Below are positions 35,753 through 44,321 of a DNA stretch of 64,000 nt, piece after piece. Source of the DNA: Roseburia intestinalis L1-82. GTDB lineage: Bacteria > Bacillota > Clostridia > Lachnospirales > Lachnospiraceae. The notes beneath the pieces are model-generated. The model saw nothing but the letters and a program-made list of their open reading frames with translations. It was not told the origin of the DNA and did not search any database. The translations under genes and the position numbers were made by a program. Where the stretch lies: positions 697,501 to 761,500 of the forward strand of contig NZ_LR027880.1 in the NCBI RefSeq assembly GCF_900537995.1, in the 5' to 3' direction. Numbering within the stretch: the first letter of the stretch is position 1; each line of letters begins with the position of its first letter.

Positions 35753-36622
35753 TTGAAAAAAATTGATATTCATCTTCATCTGACATTACAGCAGTATCCG
35801 AAAACAGATACCATGTTCCTTTCCAGTGCGGCACAGATGCTGCCGCACTTAGAGGAACTTGGAATTGAACAGGGAATCGTGTTATCTTCCGGCGAACAGG
35901 AAAATGAGCAGATCCTGGTTGCAGCAAATGAGGAGTGTAAACGCATCTGTGAACAGTTCCCCAAGAAGTTCCACTGGATGTGCAATGTGGATGCAAAAAA
36001 CCAGACAGATGTGTATAAACGGATCTTAGCCTGTAAAGAGAGCGGTGCGGTCGGAATCGGGGAACTGATGGTAAACCAGAGGCTGGATGCTCCATTTTTA
36101 CAGAGTGTATTTGAGGTGGCAGAAGAATTAAAATTACCTGTTCTTTTTCACATGAGTCCGAAAGAGGGCTTTCAGTATGGGGTTGTGGACGGGCCGGGGC
36201 TCCCGCTGCTGGAGGAAAATTTAAAGCGTTATAAAGGATTAAAGTTCATCGGGCACAGTCAGCCATTCTGGCATGAAATTTCAAAAGATGCACCGGCGAC
36301 CCCAAAGGAACGGATGAAATGGGGAGAGGGAGCTGTATGTCCCGGCGGCAGACTGCCATATCTGTTTGAAACCTATGAAAATTTATATGGAGATCTGTCC
36401 GCAAACAGTGGCGGATGTGCAATCATGCGTGACGAAGAATTTGGGCTGGCTTTTCTGGAAAAATATCAGGACCGGTTGCTGTTTGGAACAGATATGGCAA
36501 ATTGTGAAATGACATTTCCGCTTGGAAACTGGCTGGATGAGCAGGAACACGCAGGAAGACTCAGCCGGAGTGCCTATGAAAAAATCTGCCGTACAAATGC
36601 AGAAAAATTATTTCACTTATAA
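35753..36622 (+). CDS. Amidohydrolase-2-type TIM-barrel hydrolase
   Basis: 289 residues. The start KKIDIHLHL gives the first metal-binding HxH; FHMSP (about 142), FIGHSQPFWH (about 172) and FGTDMANCE (about 253) supply the other histidines and the catalytic aspartate of the amidohydrolase_2 family. Members act as decarboxylases or sugar lactonases. In this cluster a lactone or conjugate of a hexuronate is a plausible substrate, by inference. It starts at TTG with AGAGGAGA upstream; a GTG inside the symporter stop region is less likely. Co-transcribed with the symporter. Confidence 0.82.
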   Translation: MKKIDIHLHLTLQQYPKTDTMFLSSAAQMLPHLEELGIEQGIVLSSGEQENEQILVAANEECKRICEQFPKKFHWMCNVDAKNQTDVYKRILACKESGAVGIGELMVNQRLDAPFLQSVFEVAEELKLPVLFHMSPKEGFQYGVVDGPGLPLLEENLKRYKGLKFIGHSQPFWHEISKDAPATPKERMKWGEGAVCPGGRLPYLFETYENLYGDLSANSGGCAIMRDEEFGLAFLEKYQDRLLFGTDMANCEMTFPLGNWLDEQEHAGRLSRSAYEKICRTNAEKLFHL

Positions 36623-36629
36623 GAAAAAA

Positions 36630-36660
36630 GAGGGATAGCCGAAAACATACCACATCCCTC
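36630..36660 (+). other. Hairpin between amidohydrolase and creatininase-family genes
   Basis: GAGGGAT/ATCCCTC with a 17-base loop and no T run. It may trim or stabilise the message within the operon. Confidence 0.4.
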
Positions 36661-36678
36661 AAAAACAGGAGGAAACAT

Positions 36679-37515
36679 ATGAGAACAAGAATATTACCTA
36701 GAATGTTAAATGATGAGGTGGAAGAATATCTTTCCAGAAATGACATTATCATTGTACCGGTCGGAACGGTAGAGATGCACGGGGGATTTCCACTGGATTC
36801 AGAAACCACCATCAGTGAGGCATTTGCACTGGAGATGGCAGAGGCGTGTGACGGGCTGGTATTGACAGGACTTCCGTATTTTTACGCAGGCGCAACGGCA
36901 AGCGGCAGGGGAACCGTCCAGGTGAGTGTGCGGGAAGGAATCGACTATTTGATGGCGGTGGCAAACAGCCTGTTGCGCCAGGGATTCAAACGCCAGATCT
37001 ACATCAGTTTTCACGGCCCGGCACATATGACATGCAGTCCGATGGTGCGGGATTTCTTTGATGAGACCGGAGTGCCGATTTTATATATGGACCTCACCAT
37101 GCAGATGATGAAAAATGCAAGGGATATTTTTACATCAATGGACAGTTTCCACGCAATTACAGTGGGAGCTTATCAGAAAATGAACCGATTAAGTGACGTG
37201 CCGCTCACAACGGAGTATGCGCATAACGAGCCGCAGTCCTGTGCCGGATTTGAGGATATTTTCGGACTGGCATATCAGAGTGCTGCGATCGGTTATTATT
37301 TTGGCGAGAAAAAAGACCACATGAGTACACCGGTCATTGCAGATGAAGCAGCGAGGGAAACACTTGCAAAAGAGGGTGTGGAAATCATTGAAAAATTGGT
37401 GGAGCGCATGGATATGAACCATATCGTAGAACAGATGAGGGAATTGGAGCATTATAACAGCGAAGTTGCAAAAAAATGCCCATGGGTTCCCTCTAACACT
37501 AAAACAGAGCGGTAG
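36679..37515 (+). CDS. Creatininase-family protein
   Basis: 278 residues. Creatininase fold marks: PVGTVEMHGGFPLDSET (about 27-43; the Glu and His bind metal), GATASGRGTVQ (about 74-84), and FHGPAHMTC (about 116-124). Family members hydrolyse cyclic amides or ring-open keto-sugars, for example creatinine amidohydrolase, FAPy deformylase and 3-dehydro-scyllo-inosose hydrolase. Its place between hexuronate genes suggests action on a sugar-derived ring, but the substrate is unknown. AGGAGG precedes the ATG. It lies 56 bases after the amidohydrolase gene, and its stop faces the second araC gene, 3 bases away. Confidence 0.83.
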   Translation: MRTRILPRMLNDEVEEYLSRNDIIIVPVGTVEMHGGFPLDSETTISEAFALEMAEACDGLVLTGLPYFYAGATASGRGTVQVSVREGIDYLMAVANSLLRQGFKRQIYISFHGPAHMTCSPMVRDFFDETGVPILYMDLTMQMMKNARDIFTSMDSFHAITVGAYQKMNRLSDVPLTTEYAHNEPQSCAGFEDIFGLAYQSAAIGYYFGEKKDHMSTPVIADEAARETLAKEGVEIIEKLVERMDMNHIVEQMRELEHYNSEVAKKCPWVPSNTKTER

Positions 37516-37518
37516 ATT

Positions 37519-38394
37519 CTACTGCGGTTTCTGCGCATAAAGTTCCTTATATTCTTTGGGTGAGATGCCATACTCTTTTTTGAATGCACGAAAAAAACTG
37601 GTGTAATCTTTGAATCCGTACATCAGGTAGATTTTTGTGATATTTTCATTGCTGAGAATGGCATCCCTGCACATGGATAACCTTTTTTTAGTAATATACT
37701 GATGGACGGATATTCCAAAGTTATCCTTAAAAATATGGGAAATATGGTATTTGCTCACAAAAAAAGCTTTGGAGAGGCTGTCTAAGGAGAGATCCTCATC
37801 CAGATGGGACTCAATGTATTGCAGGATGCCGTCATACAGACCAGAGGCATCTTTGCGGGCTGCAGGATGTTCTGCCTCATAGACAGCCCGGTTGATGTGG
37901 AGCATCAGATCGTTCACGCAGAGCTCGATCTTGGCAGCTTTTCCAAAACGGTCCGCATGGATCTCCTCGATCAGCCGGAAAATCTTTGCGGAAAGCGCAT
38001 TGAAAGCCACGACATCATAGTGATAAATAAAATGATGGGTATCCTGTGCATGTTCGATCAGATAAACATAGTCTTTGGACAATTCTTTCAGTTTCTGACA
38101 GTAATCCTGACTGATCCAGAAAACAAAACGCTGATAGGGAAGTGTTTCCCCCACACTGGACACATGGTGGTGAATACCAGGGGGAATGAAGACCATATCC
38201 CCCGGTTTCAGATGATGATGTTCCTTTTCAATGGAGATCGTTACATTTCCCTCCAGAAAAAAATAGAATTCATAGTAATCGTGGGTGTGATCTGTCACGC
38301 CATAAAAGTGGTTGTCATTATAATAGTAAATTTCAAAATCTTTGGACAGCATATACTGTCGTTCATTAAAAGGAGACTGTAACTGTCTGCGCAT
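37519..38394 (-). CDS. AraC-family regulator, second of the hexuronate cluster
   Basis: 291 residues. The cupin-like N-terminal domain has HTHDYYEFYFFLEGNV and FIPPGIHHHV. The C-terminal domain has the double helix-turn-helix LDSLSKAFFVSKYHISHIFKD and KIYLMYGFKDYTSFFRAFKKEYGIS (the end, GISPKEY, is typical of AraC). It is divergent from uxuB, with 179 bases between the two start codons that hold a GCAATT-type site. Local arrangement suggests that it controls uxuB and possibly the whole cluster. GAGGA precedes its ATG. Confidence 0.9.
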   Translation of the reverse strand: MRRQLQSPFNERQYMLSKDFEIYYYNDNHFYGVTDHTHDYYEFYFFLEGNVTISIEKEHHHLKPGDMVFIPPGIHHHVSSVGETLPYQRFVFWISQDYCQKLKELSKDYVYLIEHAQDTHHFIYHYDVVAFNALSAKIFRLIEEIHADRFGKAAKIELCVNDLMLHINRAVYEAEHPAARKDASGLYDGILQYIESHLDEDLSLDSLSKAFFVSKYHISHIFKDNFGISVHQYITKKRLSMCRDAILSNENITKIYLMYGFKDYTSFFRAFKKEYGISPKEYKELYAQKPQ

Positions 38395-38467
38395 GGTAAA
38401 ATCCTCTGAAATATTTCAAATATAAGGAAAAAGTGACGATCTGATAAAAAAAATTTATCACAGAATC

Positions 38468-38531
38468 GCAATTTTTGCAATGTGAACAACAAGCAACTCT
38501 ATTGGATGTCTTAAGGGGATTCACTTATAAT
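38468..38531 (+). promoter_or_regulatory. uxuB promoter with GCAATT-type site
   Basis: GCAATTTTTGCAAT at 38468-38481 contains the half-site seen before uxuA and in the araC-symporter gap; on the other strand it reads as a direct repeat of ATTGC. Downstream lie TTGGAT (38502-38507), an 18-base spacer and TATAAT (38526-38531). Confidence 0.55.
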
Positions 38532-38573
38532 AAACATATCAAAAAACGTTGAACAATGGAGAAAGGAAAAGCT

Positions 38574-40181
38574 ATGGAATTAAGTACACTTGGTTTAAAA
38601 GACAGGGCACAGTGGGAAGCAAAGGGATATCAGCTTCCGCAGTTTGACCGTGCAGCAGTAACAGAGGCAACCAGAGAAAATCCGTGCTGGATTCACTTTG
38701 GTGCAGGAAATATTTTCCGTGCATTTCAGGCAAATGTAATGCAGAATATCTTAAACAGAGGGGAAATGGAAACAGGCCTGATCGTAGCGGAAGGTTTTGA
38801 TTATGAGATCATTGAAAAAATGAACCGTCCGCATGATGATTATTCCATTCTTGTCACATTAAAGGCAGATGGAAGCGTCGAAAAAACAGTTGTCGGTTCT
38901 GTTGTGGAGTCCTGTATCCTCGATTCGGAAAATGAGGGCGAGTATGGCAGATTAAAAGAGATTTTCTGCAAACAGTCCTTGCAGATGGTATCCTTTACCA
39001 TCACAGAAAAGGGATACAGTCTGGCAAACGGAAAAGGAGAACTGCTTCCGGCAGTCGCTGCCGATTTTGCAGCCGGCCCGGAGAAACCTGCAAGCTATAT
39101 CGGAAAAGTTGCATCTCTTTTATACACACGTTTTAAAAACGGACAGCTTCCGATCGCCATGGTATCCATGGACAACTGCTCCTATAACGGGGATAAATTA
39201 TATGCGGCAATCCATACATTTGCCGAAAAATGGGCAGAAAACGGTCTTGCAGAGAAAGATTTTGTAAACTATATCAATGACAGGGAAAAGGTTTCGTTCC
39301 CATGGTCTATGATCGATAAGATCACGCCGAGACCGGATGCTTCCGTGGAAGAGATCTTAAAGAAAGATGAGATCGATGGGCTTGATCCGGTCGTTACATC
39401 CAAAAACACCTATGTAGCTCCATTTGTGAATGCAGAGGAATGTGAATATTTAGTGATCGAGGACTGGTTCCCGAACGGACGCCCGGAGCTGGAAAAGGGC
39501 GGCATCATGTTTACCGACCGCGCAACCGTTGACAAGGTGGAAAAAATGAAAGTCTGCACCTGCTTGAATCCGCTTCACACGGCTCTTGCAGTGTTTGGCT
39601 GTCTGCTTGGCTACACAAAGATCTCCGATGAAATGAAAGATGCAGAACTTCGGAAAATGGTGGAGAGAATCGGATATACCGAGGGACTTCCGGTCGTTGT
39701 AGATCCGGGTATCCTTGATCCGAAAGAGTTTATTGATACCGTGTTAAATGTCCGCATACCAAATCCGTTTATGCCGGATACACCACAGCGTATTGCCACA
39801 GATACTTCACAGAAACTTGCGATCCGCTTTGGAGAAACTGTGAAAAATTATCTTGCATCAAAAGATAAGGATATCAAAAACTTAAAACTCATTCCACTGG
39901 TATTTGCGGGATGGCTTCGGTATCTCATGGCAGTTGATGATAATGGCGAAAAATTTGAGTTAAGCCCGGACCCACTGCTTGAGACGGTCTGCCCGGTCGT
40001 TGCCGGTATCAAATTTGGTGATACAGATGTGGAAGAAATGATCCGGCCATTGCTGACAAACAGAGCAATCTTTGGCGTGGATCTTTATGAGGCCGGTCTT
40101 GCCGGACTGACGGTGCAGTATTTTAAAGAACTGATTGCCGGGGCGGGCGCAGTGCGTGCTACTTTAAAGAAGTATGTATAG
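38574..40181 (+). CDS. uxuB: Fructuronate reductase / mannitol dehydrogenase family (UxuB-like)
   Basis: 535 residues of the long-chain mannitol dehydrogenase family. The N-terminal Rossmann part starts WIHFGAGNIFRAFQANV (about 29-45), and the catalytic block KMKVCTCLNPLHTALAVFGC (about 324-343) holds the conserved Lys/Asn/His. In this context the reaction is NADH-linked reduction of D-fructuronate to D-mannonate, the substrate of UxuA. The ATG at 38574 follows GAAAGGAAAAGCT. The enzyme could also use tagaturonate; the adjacent uxuA supports fructuronate. Confidence 0.92.
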   Translation: MELSTLGLKDRAQWEAKGYQLPQFDRAAVTEATRENPCWIHFGAGNIFRAFQANVMQNILNRGEMETGLIVAEGFDYEIIEKMNRPHDDYSILVTLKADGSVEKTVVGSVVESCILDSENEGEYGRLKEIFCKQSLQMVSFTITEKGYSLANGKGELLPAVAADFAAGPEKPASYIGKVASLLYTRFKNGQLPIAMVSMDNCSYNGDKLYAAIHTFAEKWAENGLAEKDFVNYINDREKVSFPWSMIDKITPRPDASVEEILKKDEIDGLDPVVTSKNTYVAPFVNAEECEYLVIEDWFPNGRPELEKGGIMFTDRATVDKVEKMKVCTCLNPLHTALAVFGCLLGYTKISDEMKDAELRKMVERIGYTEGLPVVVDPGILDPKEFIDTVLNVRIPNPFMPDTPQRIATDTSQKLAIRFGETVKNYLASKDKDIKNLKLIPLVFAGWLRYLMAVDDNGEKFELSPDPLLETVCPVVAGIKFGDTDVEEMIRPLLTNRAIFGVDLYEAGLAGLTVQYFKELIAGAGAVRATLKKYV

Positions 40182-40268
40182 GCGCTGATTCTGATGCCAA
40201 ACCATTTTTCCCTGCATATCTTATAGTACAGGATGTGAATTCCTGAAAAAAATATGCAGGAGGGAAAA

Positions 40269-41174
40269 ATGCCAGATTTTAATGTGATAAAAATTGGATG
40301 TATTGTGGTGATCCTGCTTGTTTTACTGATTGCAGCAGTGATCATCACGGTAAAAAGAGAAAAAAGTAAGAGAAAAATACGCCGGATGTGTGATGCAGAG
40401 AAAATTCAGCTTCTGAATGAACTCGCAGAACCATTCGGCTTTTGTTATGTGCCGTGTGAAGACGTGTTCACGTCGAGGGAAGATGCGTGGCAGAGAAAAC
40501 AGGGGTATGAGGCGCTTTACGACAGGGCAGCAGTGGGAGCAGGCATGGTGTTTGATGCACTGCCTATCTATTTTGATTATGCTGGCGAAACCTGGCTGAT
40601 CGAATTCTGGAAGGGGCAGTATGGCATCAATACCGGAGGAGAGGTTGGCGTATATCATGCGGGAAAGGTCGTCCCGGAACGATATTACAGGATCGCCCAT
40701 TTTGAGGCGGTGGAAGATCAGGATATGCCGTTTATCCAGTGCAGGCTAGACCGCAGGCGGAAAAAAGTTTATTTCCTGCAGAAGCGGCACTGGTGGCTGA
40801 CCGGATTTGGGATGGGGACATTTTCGAGACCATCGGATCTGATATTGGTGACGACAATACGGTTTCAGAATGAATGCATGGCAGAAGCATTTTTTGAGGG
40901 ATTAAAGCGGGCGAAAGGAAAAATACCGGGGAATAAATACCGGATCTGCCGTAATGAAGTTTATGTCAGAATGGATTTCTGTATGAAACACAAATTCTGT
41001 GCGTCCGTTTGGCGCTGCATGGTGCAGGCTTGGAACTGTTTCTGCTGTTTCCTTTACCGTCTGTTCACACATCCGTTTATTGCTGCACCTGACCGTCTTT
41101 TATTTTTATACTATCAGCTTCCGTGGTGTTTGAAACATGCGTTTCGGATGCGGGGATGGAAGCATGGAAAATAA
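40269..41174 (+). CDS. DUF4474 membrane-anchored protein
   Basis: 301 residues with one N-terminal membrane helix (about 8-29), then a soluble domain typical of DUF4474: FGFCYVPCEDVFTSREDAWQR, followed by YDRAAVGAGMVFDALPIYFDYAG and WLIEFWKGQYGINTGGEVGVYHAG (family features; only short parts are needed to recognise it, such as GQYGINTGGE). The C-terminal 100 residues are Cys/Phe/Trp-rich and partly hydrophobic. The function of the family is unknown. AGGAGGG precedes the ATG. It overlaps the phosphoesterase gene by 11 bases, suggesting a joint role. Confidence 0.8.
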   Translation: MPDFNVIKIGCIVVILLVLLIAAVIITVKREKSKRKIRRMCDAEKIQLLNELAEPFGFCYVPCEDVFTSREDAWQRKQGYEALYDRAAVGAGMVFDALPIYFDYAGETWLIEFWKGQYGINTGGEVGVYHAGKVVPERYYRIAHFEAVEDQDMPFIQCRLDRRRKKVYFLQKRHWWLTGFGMGTFSRPSDLILVTTIRFQNECMAEAFFEGLKRAKGKIPGNKYRICRNEVYVRMDFCMKHKFCASVWRCMVQAWNCFCCFLYRLFTHPFIAAPDRLLFLYYQLPWCLKHAFRMRGWKHGK

Positions 41175-41988
41175 GAAAAGATATCCGCCCTTTTCCTGTC
41201 AGATGCGGATCGATAAAGCGCTTTCAGAAGCAGTCCATCTTCCGCTTAACAGTTGCAGCCGTTATATCATCATCAGCGACTGCCACCGGGGAGAGGGAGG
41301 GGCAAATGATAATTTCTTGAGAAACCAGCATCTGTATATGGCGGCGTTAAACTACTATATCGCGCATGGTTTCACCTATTTTGAACTCGGTGACGGGGAG
41401 GAATTGTGGGAAAACAGGCATCTTTCCCGCATTGAGGAGAGTCATCAGGATGTCTACTGCCGGTTTGAAACACTGCAGAAACAGTGCCGGATATACCGCA
41501 TTTACGGAAATCACAATATGGAAATGAAAGGCATGTTAGGGGAAGCAATGATCTTAGATAACTGTGAGGGAGGCAGGGATATCTGCATGATCCACGGGCA
41601 TCAGGCAGATTTTTTTAACTCAGTCTGCTGGAAATTATCCCGTTTTCTGGTGCGGTATTTCTGGAAACCGTTAGAGCGTTTTGGCGTCAGTGATCCGACG
41701 AGTGCGGCGCGGAATTATAAAAAGACCTTAAAATATGAAAAATGTTTAGATAACTGGACAAAAGAGCATGACTGCTATCTGGCGGCCGGACATTCCCACC
41801 GTCCAAGGCTGCCGGCAGACGGCAGTCTGTACCTGAATGCCGGGAGCTGCGTGCATCCGTATGGCATTACCGGAATTGAAATCACAGATATGCAGCTTAC
41901 ACTGGTGAAATGGAAGATGGCGACGAGACCGGATCTGTCGCTTTTTGTAGCGCGCGAAGTGCTGATAGGACCGGTTGGTATTACCTGA
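41164..41988 (+). CDS. Calcineurin-like metallophosphoesterase
   Basis: 274 residues. All metal-binding blocks are readable: SDCHRGEG (about 40-47), GDGEELWENR (about 78-87), GNHN (about 122-125), HGHQAD (about 153-158) and GHSHRP (about 217-222). The SDCHRG form, with the Cys in place of a usual Leu/Ile, resembles UDP-2,3-diacylglucosamine hydrolase-like or YfcE-like enzymes, but this organism is Gram-positive. The substrate is unknown. It starts within the end of the DUF4474 gene behind GGGGATGGAAGC. Confidence 0.87.
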   Translation: MENKKRYPPFSCQMRIDKALSEAVHLPLNSCSRYIIISDCHRGEGGANDNFLRNQHLYMAALNYYIAHGFTYFELGDGEELWENRHLSRIEESHQDVYCRFETLQKQCRIYRIYGNHNMEMKGMLGEAMILDNCEGGRDICMIHGHQADFFNSVCWKLSRFLVRYFWKPLERFGVSDPTSAARNYKKTLKYEKCLDNWTKEHDCYLAAGHSHRPRLPADGSLYLNAGSCVHPYGITGIEITDMQLTLVKWKMATRPDLSLFVAREVLIGPVGIT

Positions 41989-42086
41989 ATTTAAAGTACT
42001 TATAAGTACAGGTAATGAAAAGTTGACATAATATAGAAAAATACAAAAATTTTTGATTCCATGGAACTAAAAATCGGAAAAATCAT

Positions 42087-42114
42087 TTGACGGAAACTGC
42101 ATTTATGATAATAT
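42087..42114 (+). promoter_or_regulatory. Promoter of the aspartate kinase gene
   Basis: TTGACG at 42087-42092, a 16-base spacer, and TAATAT at 42109-42114. The region 41989-42181 shows no lysine riboswitch core that I can recognise. Confidence 0.5.
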
Positions 42115-42181
42115 ATATTCATTATATGGATAGTATCGGGTGTTTTCTTACACGCGAAAGTAAGTGGAGGTTCAGAAGAAA

Positions 42182-43501
42182 ATGATTAAAGTTGTGAAAT
42201 TTGGCGGCAGCTCTCTTGCAAGTGCAGAACAGTTTGCAAAGGTTGGTAAAATTATCAACGCAGATAAAGAGAGAAGATATGTAGTTCCGAGTGCACCGGG
42301 AAAAAGAAATTCCAAAGATACCAAGGTTACTGATATGTTATACGCATGTTATGACCTGGTGGAGGCAGATGAAGATTTCCGTGTGCCGCTCATGAAGATC
42401 AAGGACCGCTATGACACAATTATCAATGGTCTGAATTTGAAATTATCGTTAGAAGATGAGTTCAAGAAAATCGCAGAGAATTTTAAAAATAAAGCCGGTG
42501 TGGATTACGCAGCTTCCCGTGGAGAATATTTAAATGGTATCATCATGGCGAATTACCTTGGCTATGAGTTTGTAGATGCTGCAGAAGTTATTTTCTTTGA
42601 TAAAGAGGGAAACTTTGATGCAGAAAAGACAGATAAGGTACTCAGTAAACGTCTTGCAAAGATCGAGCGCGCAGTAATTCCAGGATTTTACGGTGCTAAT
42701 CCGGACGGAAGTGTCCGCACATTTTCAAGAGGCGGTTCTGATATCACCGGATCTATCGTATCAAGAGCCGTACATGCAACCTGTTATGAGAACTGGACAG
42801 ACGTATCCGGTTTCCTGGTTGCAGATCCAAGGATCATCGACCATCCGGAAACGATCAAGACGATCACTTACCGCGAGTTAAGAGAGCTTTCTTACATGGG
42901 AGCAAGCGTACTGCATGAGGATGCGGTATTCCCGGTCCGCAAAGCCGGTATTCCAATCAATATCCGTAACACCAATGCGCCGGAAGATGCAGGAACCTGG
43001 ATTGTTGAGAGTACCTGTCATCAGTCGAAATACACGATCACGGGTATCGCCGGAAAGAAAGGTTTTGTTTCTGTCAATATTGATAAGGATATGATGAACG
43101 CCGAAGTTGGTTTTGGAAGAAAAGTTTTATCCGCATTTGAGGAAAATGGAATTTCATTTGAGCATATGCCATCCGGTATCGATACGATGACGATCTTTGT
43201 GCATCAGCCGGAATTTGAGGGCAAAGAGCAGTCTGTGATTTCTGCGATCCATCGTCTTGCAAAACCGGACAGCATTGAGTTAGAGGGAGATCTGGCATTG
43301 ATCGCAGTCGTTGGACGCGGTATGAAATCTACCCGTGGAACAGCAGGAAGAATTTTCTCCGCACTGGCACATGCAAACATCAATGTTAAGATGATCGATC
43401 AGGGATCTTCTGAGTTGAACATTATCATTGGTGTCAGCAATGCAGATTTTGAAAATGCGATCCGTGCGATCTATGATATTTTTGTAGTGACCCAGTTATA
43501 A
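42182..43501 (+). CDS. lysC: Aspartate kinase
   Basis: 439 residues. It phosphorylates aspartate, the first step toward lysine, methionine, threonine and diaminopimelate. The N-terminal KVVKFGGSSLASAEQF (2-17) and the SRGGSDITGS block (about 183-192) are kinase signatures. Two ACT domains fill the C terminus (from about 290; ITGIAGKKGFVSVNIDKDMM and LIAVVGRGMKSTRGTAGRIF), giving end-product control. The ATG at 42182 follows GTGGAGG. It is a single-gene unit. The subtype, and thus which amino acid inhibits it, is not clear. Confidence 0.95.
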   Translation: MIKVVKFGGSSLASAEQFAKVGKIINADKERRYVVPSAPGKRNSKDTKVTDMLYACYDLVEADEDFRVPLMKIKDRYDTIINGLNLKLSLEDEFKKIAENFKNKAGVDYAASRGEYLNGIIMANYLGYEFVDAAEVIFFDKEGNFDAEKTDKVLSKRLAKIERAVIPGFYGANPDGSVRTFSRGGSDITGSIVSRAVHATCYENWTDVSGFLVADPRIIDHPETIKTITYRELRELSYMGASVLHEDAVFPVRKAGIPINIRNTNAPEDAGTWIVESTCHQSKYTITGIAGKKGFVSVNIDKDMMNAEVGFGRKVLSAFEENGISFEHMPSGIDTMTIFVHQPEFEGKEQSVISAIHRLAKPDSIELEGDLALIAVVGRGMKSTRGTAGRIFSALAHANINVKMIDQGSSELNIIIGVSNADFENAIRAIYDIFVVTQL

Positions 43502-43510
43502 AAAAAGAAA

Positions 43511-43541
43511 CCTGCGGCGGAATTTTATTTCCGTCTGCAGG
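43511..43541 (+). other. Hairpin after the aspartate kinase gene
   Basis: CCTGCGGCGGAA pairs with TTCCGTCTGCAGG with one bulge. There is no T run, so termination is uncertain. Confidence 0.45.
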
Positions 43542-44265
43542 AGAGTATATGCAGCGTACAGTCCAAAATGCTGTGACACACAATGAAGGCGACACCGTAT
43601 GGAATTCATTCATGCGATGCCGCCTTCTAAACTATTTCGTCCATGGGACTATACCTCAATTCATCTGTATTTTTCTGAGCTTGTCTCAGATTCGTTTGTA
43701 CTTCTCCGCTTTATCTTCAATCCGGATCTGTTATTCTTATGACTCCTGATATCGTATCATATCTGAGAATCTCGTCTGATACTGATTCATAAATCCTTTC
43801 TTAGGACCGTCATGTTTTCTTTCCTCTTTTGAATGAAAAAACGAATGCGCTTATGTTTTCGGTGGTCCGTACCTCTCTTTCTTAGTATCGTTTGGGGTAA
43901 ATCGTTATCTTTCTGGTGGTTTGTACCTCTCTTTCTTAGTATCGTCTAGGGCAAATCATTATCCCTCTGGTGGTCTGTACCTTCCTTTCTGGCTGCTTCG
44001 TCTCTGCAACCGTTTTTGTTTTTCTTTCGTATCTCTTTTGTTATTTTGTAATTTGATTATATCTGATAAAAATATGTTTGTCAATAAGAAAATAGATAAA
44101 ATGTAAAAAAAATAAAAGATAATTAAAAATTGCGTAAAATTAATGAAAAATTCAGAAAATACAAAAAGCACAGAAAATAAAAACAAAAACGGAAAAAATG
44201 TTTGACATGAGACTCAAAACCCAAAGTTCAATGAAAGTTTGACAGGAACGGGAAGACGAATCTGG
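43542..44265. other. Gene-free region between lysC and dpaA
   Basis: About 720 bases without a convincing gene on either strand. The frames present are short, lack ribosome sites and carry unusual residue content. 43861-44000 holds 54-bp tandem repeats (separate entry). The rest is pyrimidine-rich on the plus strand and becomes very AT-rich after 44040. On the minus strand a pattern DTKKERY-PP recurs, interrupted by stops, so an old coding region is possible. Confidence 0.55.
43861..44000. repeat. 54-bp direct tandem repeats
   Basis: Two near-identical 54-base units (43861-43914 and 43915-43968) share a run that reads TACCTCTCTTTCTTAGTATC and differ at about nine positions. A third copy starts with GGTGGT at 43969 and diverges after about 20 bases. 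The units abut with no spacer. Confidence 0.85.
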
Positions 44266-44294
44266 AACGGCAGAAACAGAACCTTCATATAATA
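44266..44294 (+). promoter_or_regulatory. SigmaK-like promoter of dpaAB
   Basis: AACG (44266-44269) and, 16 bases further, CATATAATA (44286-44294). The latter fits the SigmaK -10 pattern CATANNNTA exactly, and the -35 core AC is at the expected distance. The B. subtilis dpaAB (spoVF) genes are read by SigmaK in the mother cell. The -10 can also be read as a TATAAT, so SigmaA use is not excluded. Confidence 0.55.
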
Positions 44295-44321
44295 ATGTGA
44301 AGGGAGCGTAAAGGAGTTTGC

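Noticed and set aside
41989..42181. Lysine riboswitch before the aspartate kinase gene
   Set aside because: The leader is too short and I could not find the conserved core or a terminator stem.
43549..43749. 66-codon frame after the aspartate kinase gene
   Set aside because: No clear ribosome site, composition unlike the neighbours, and no recognisable domain.
43861..44000. CRISPR array
   Set aside because: The 54-base units abut each other with no unique spacers, and no cas gene is in the window.
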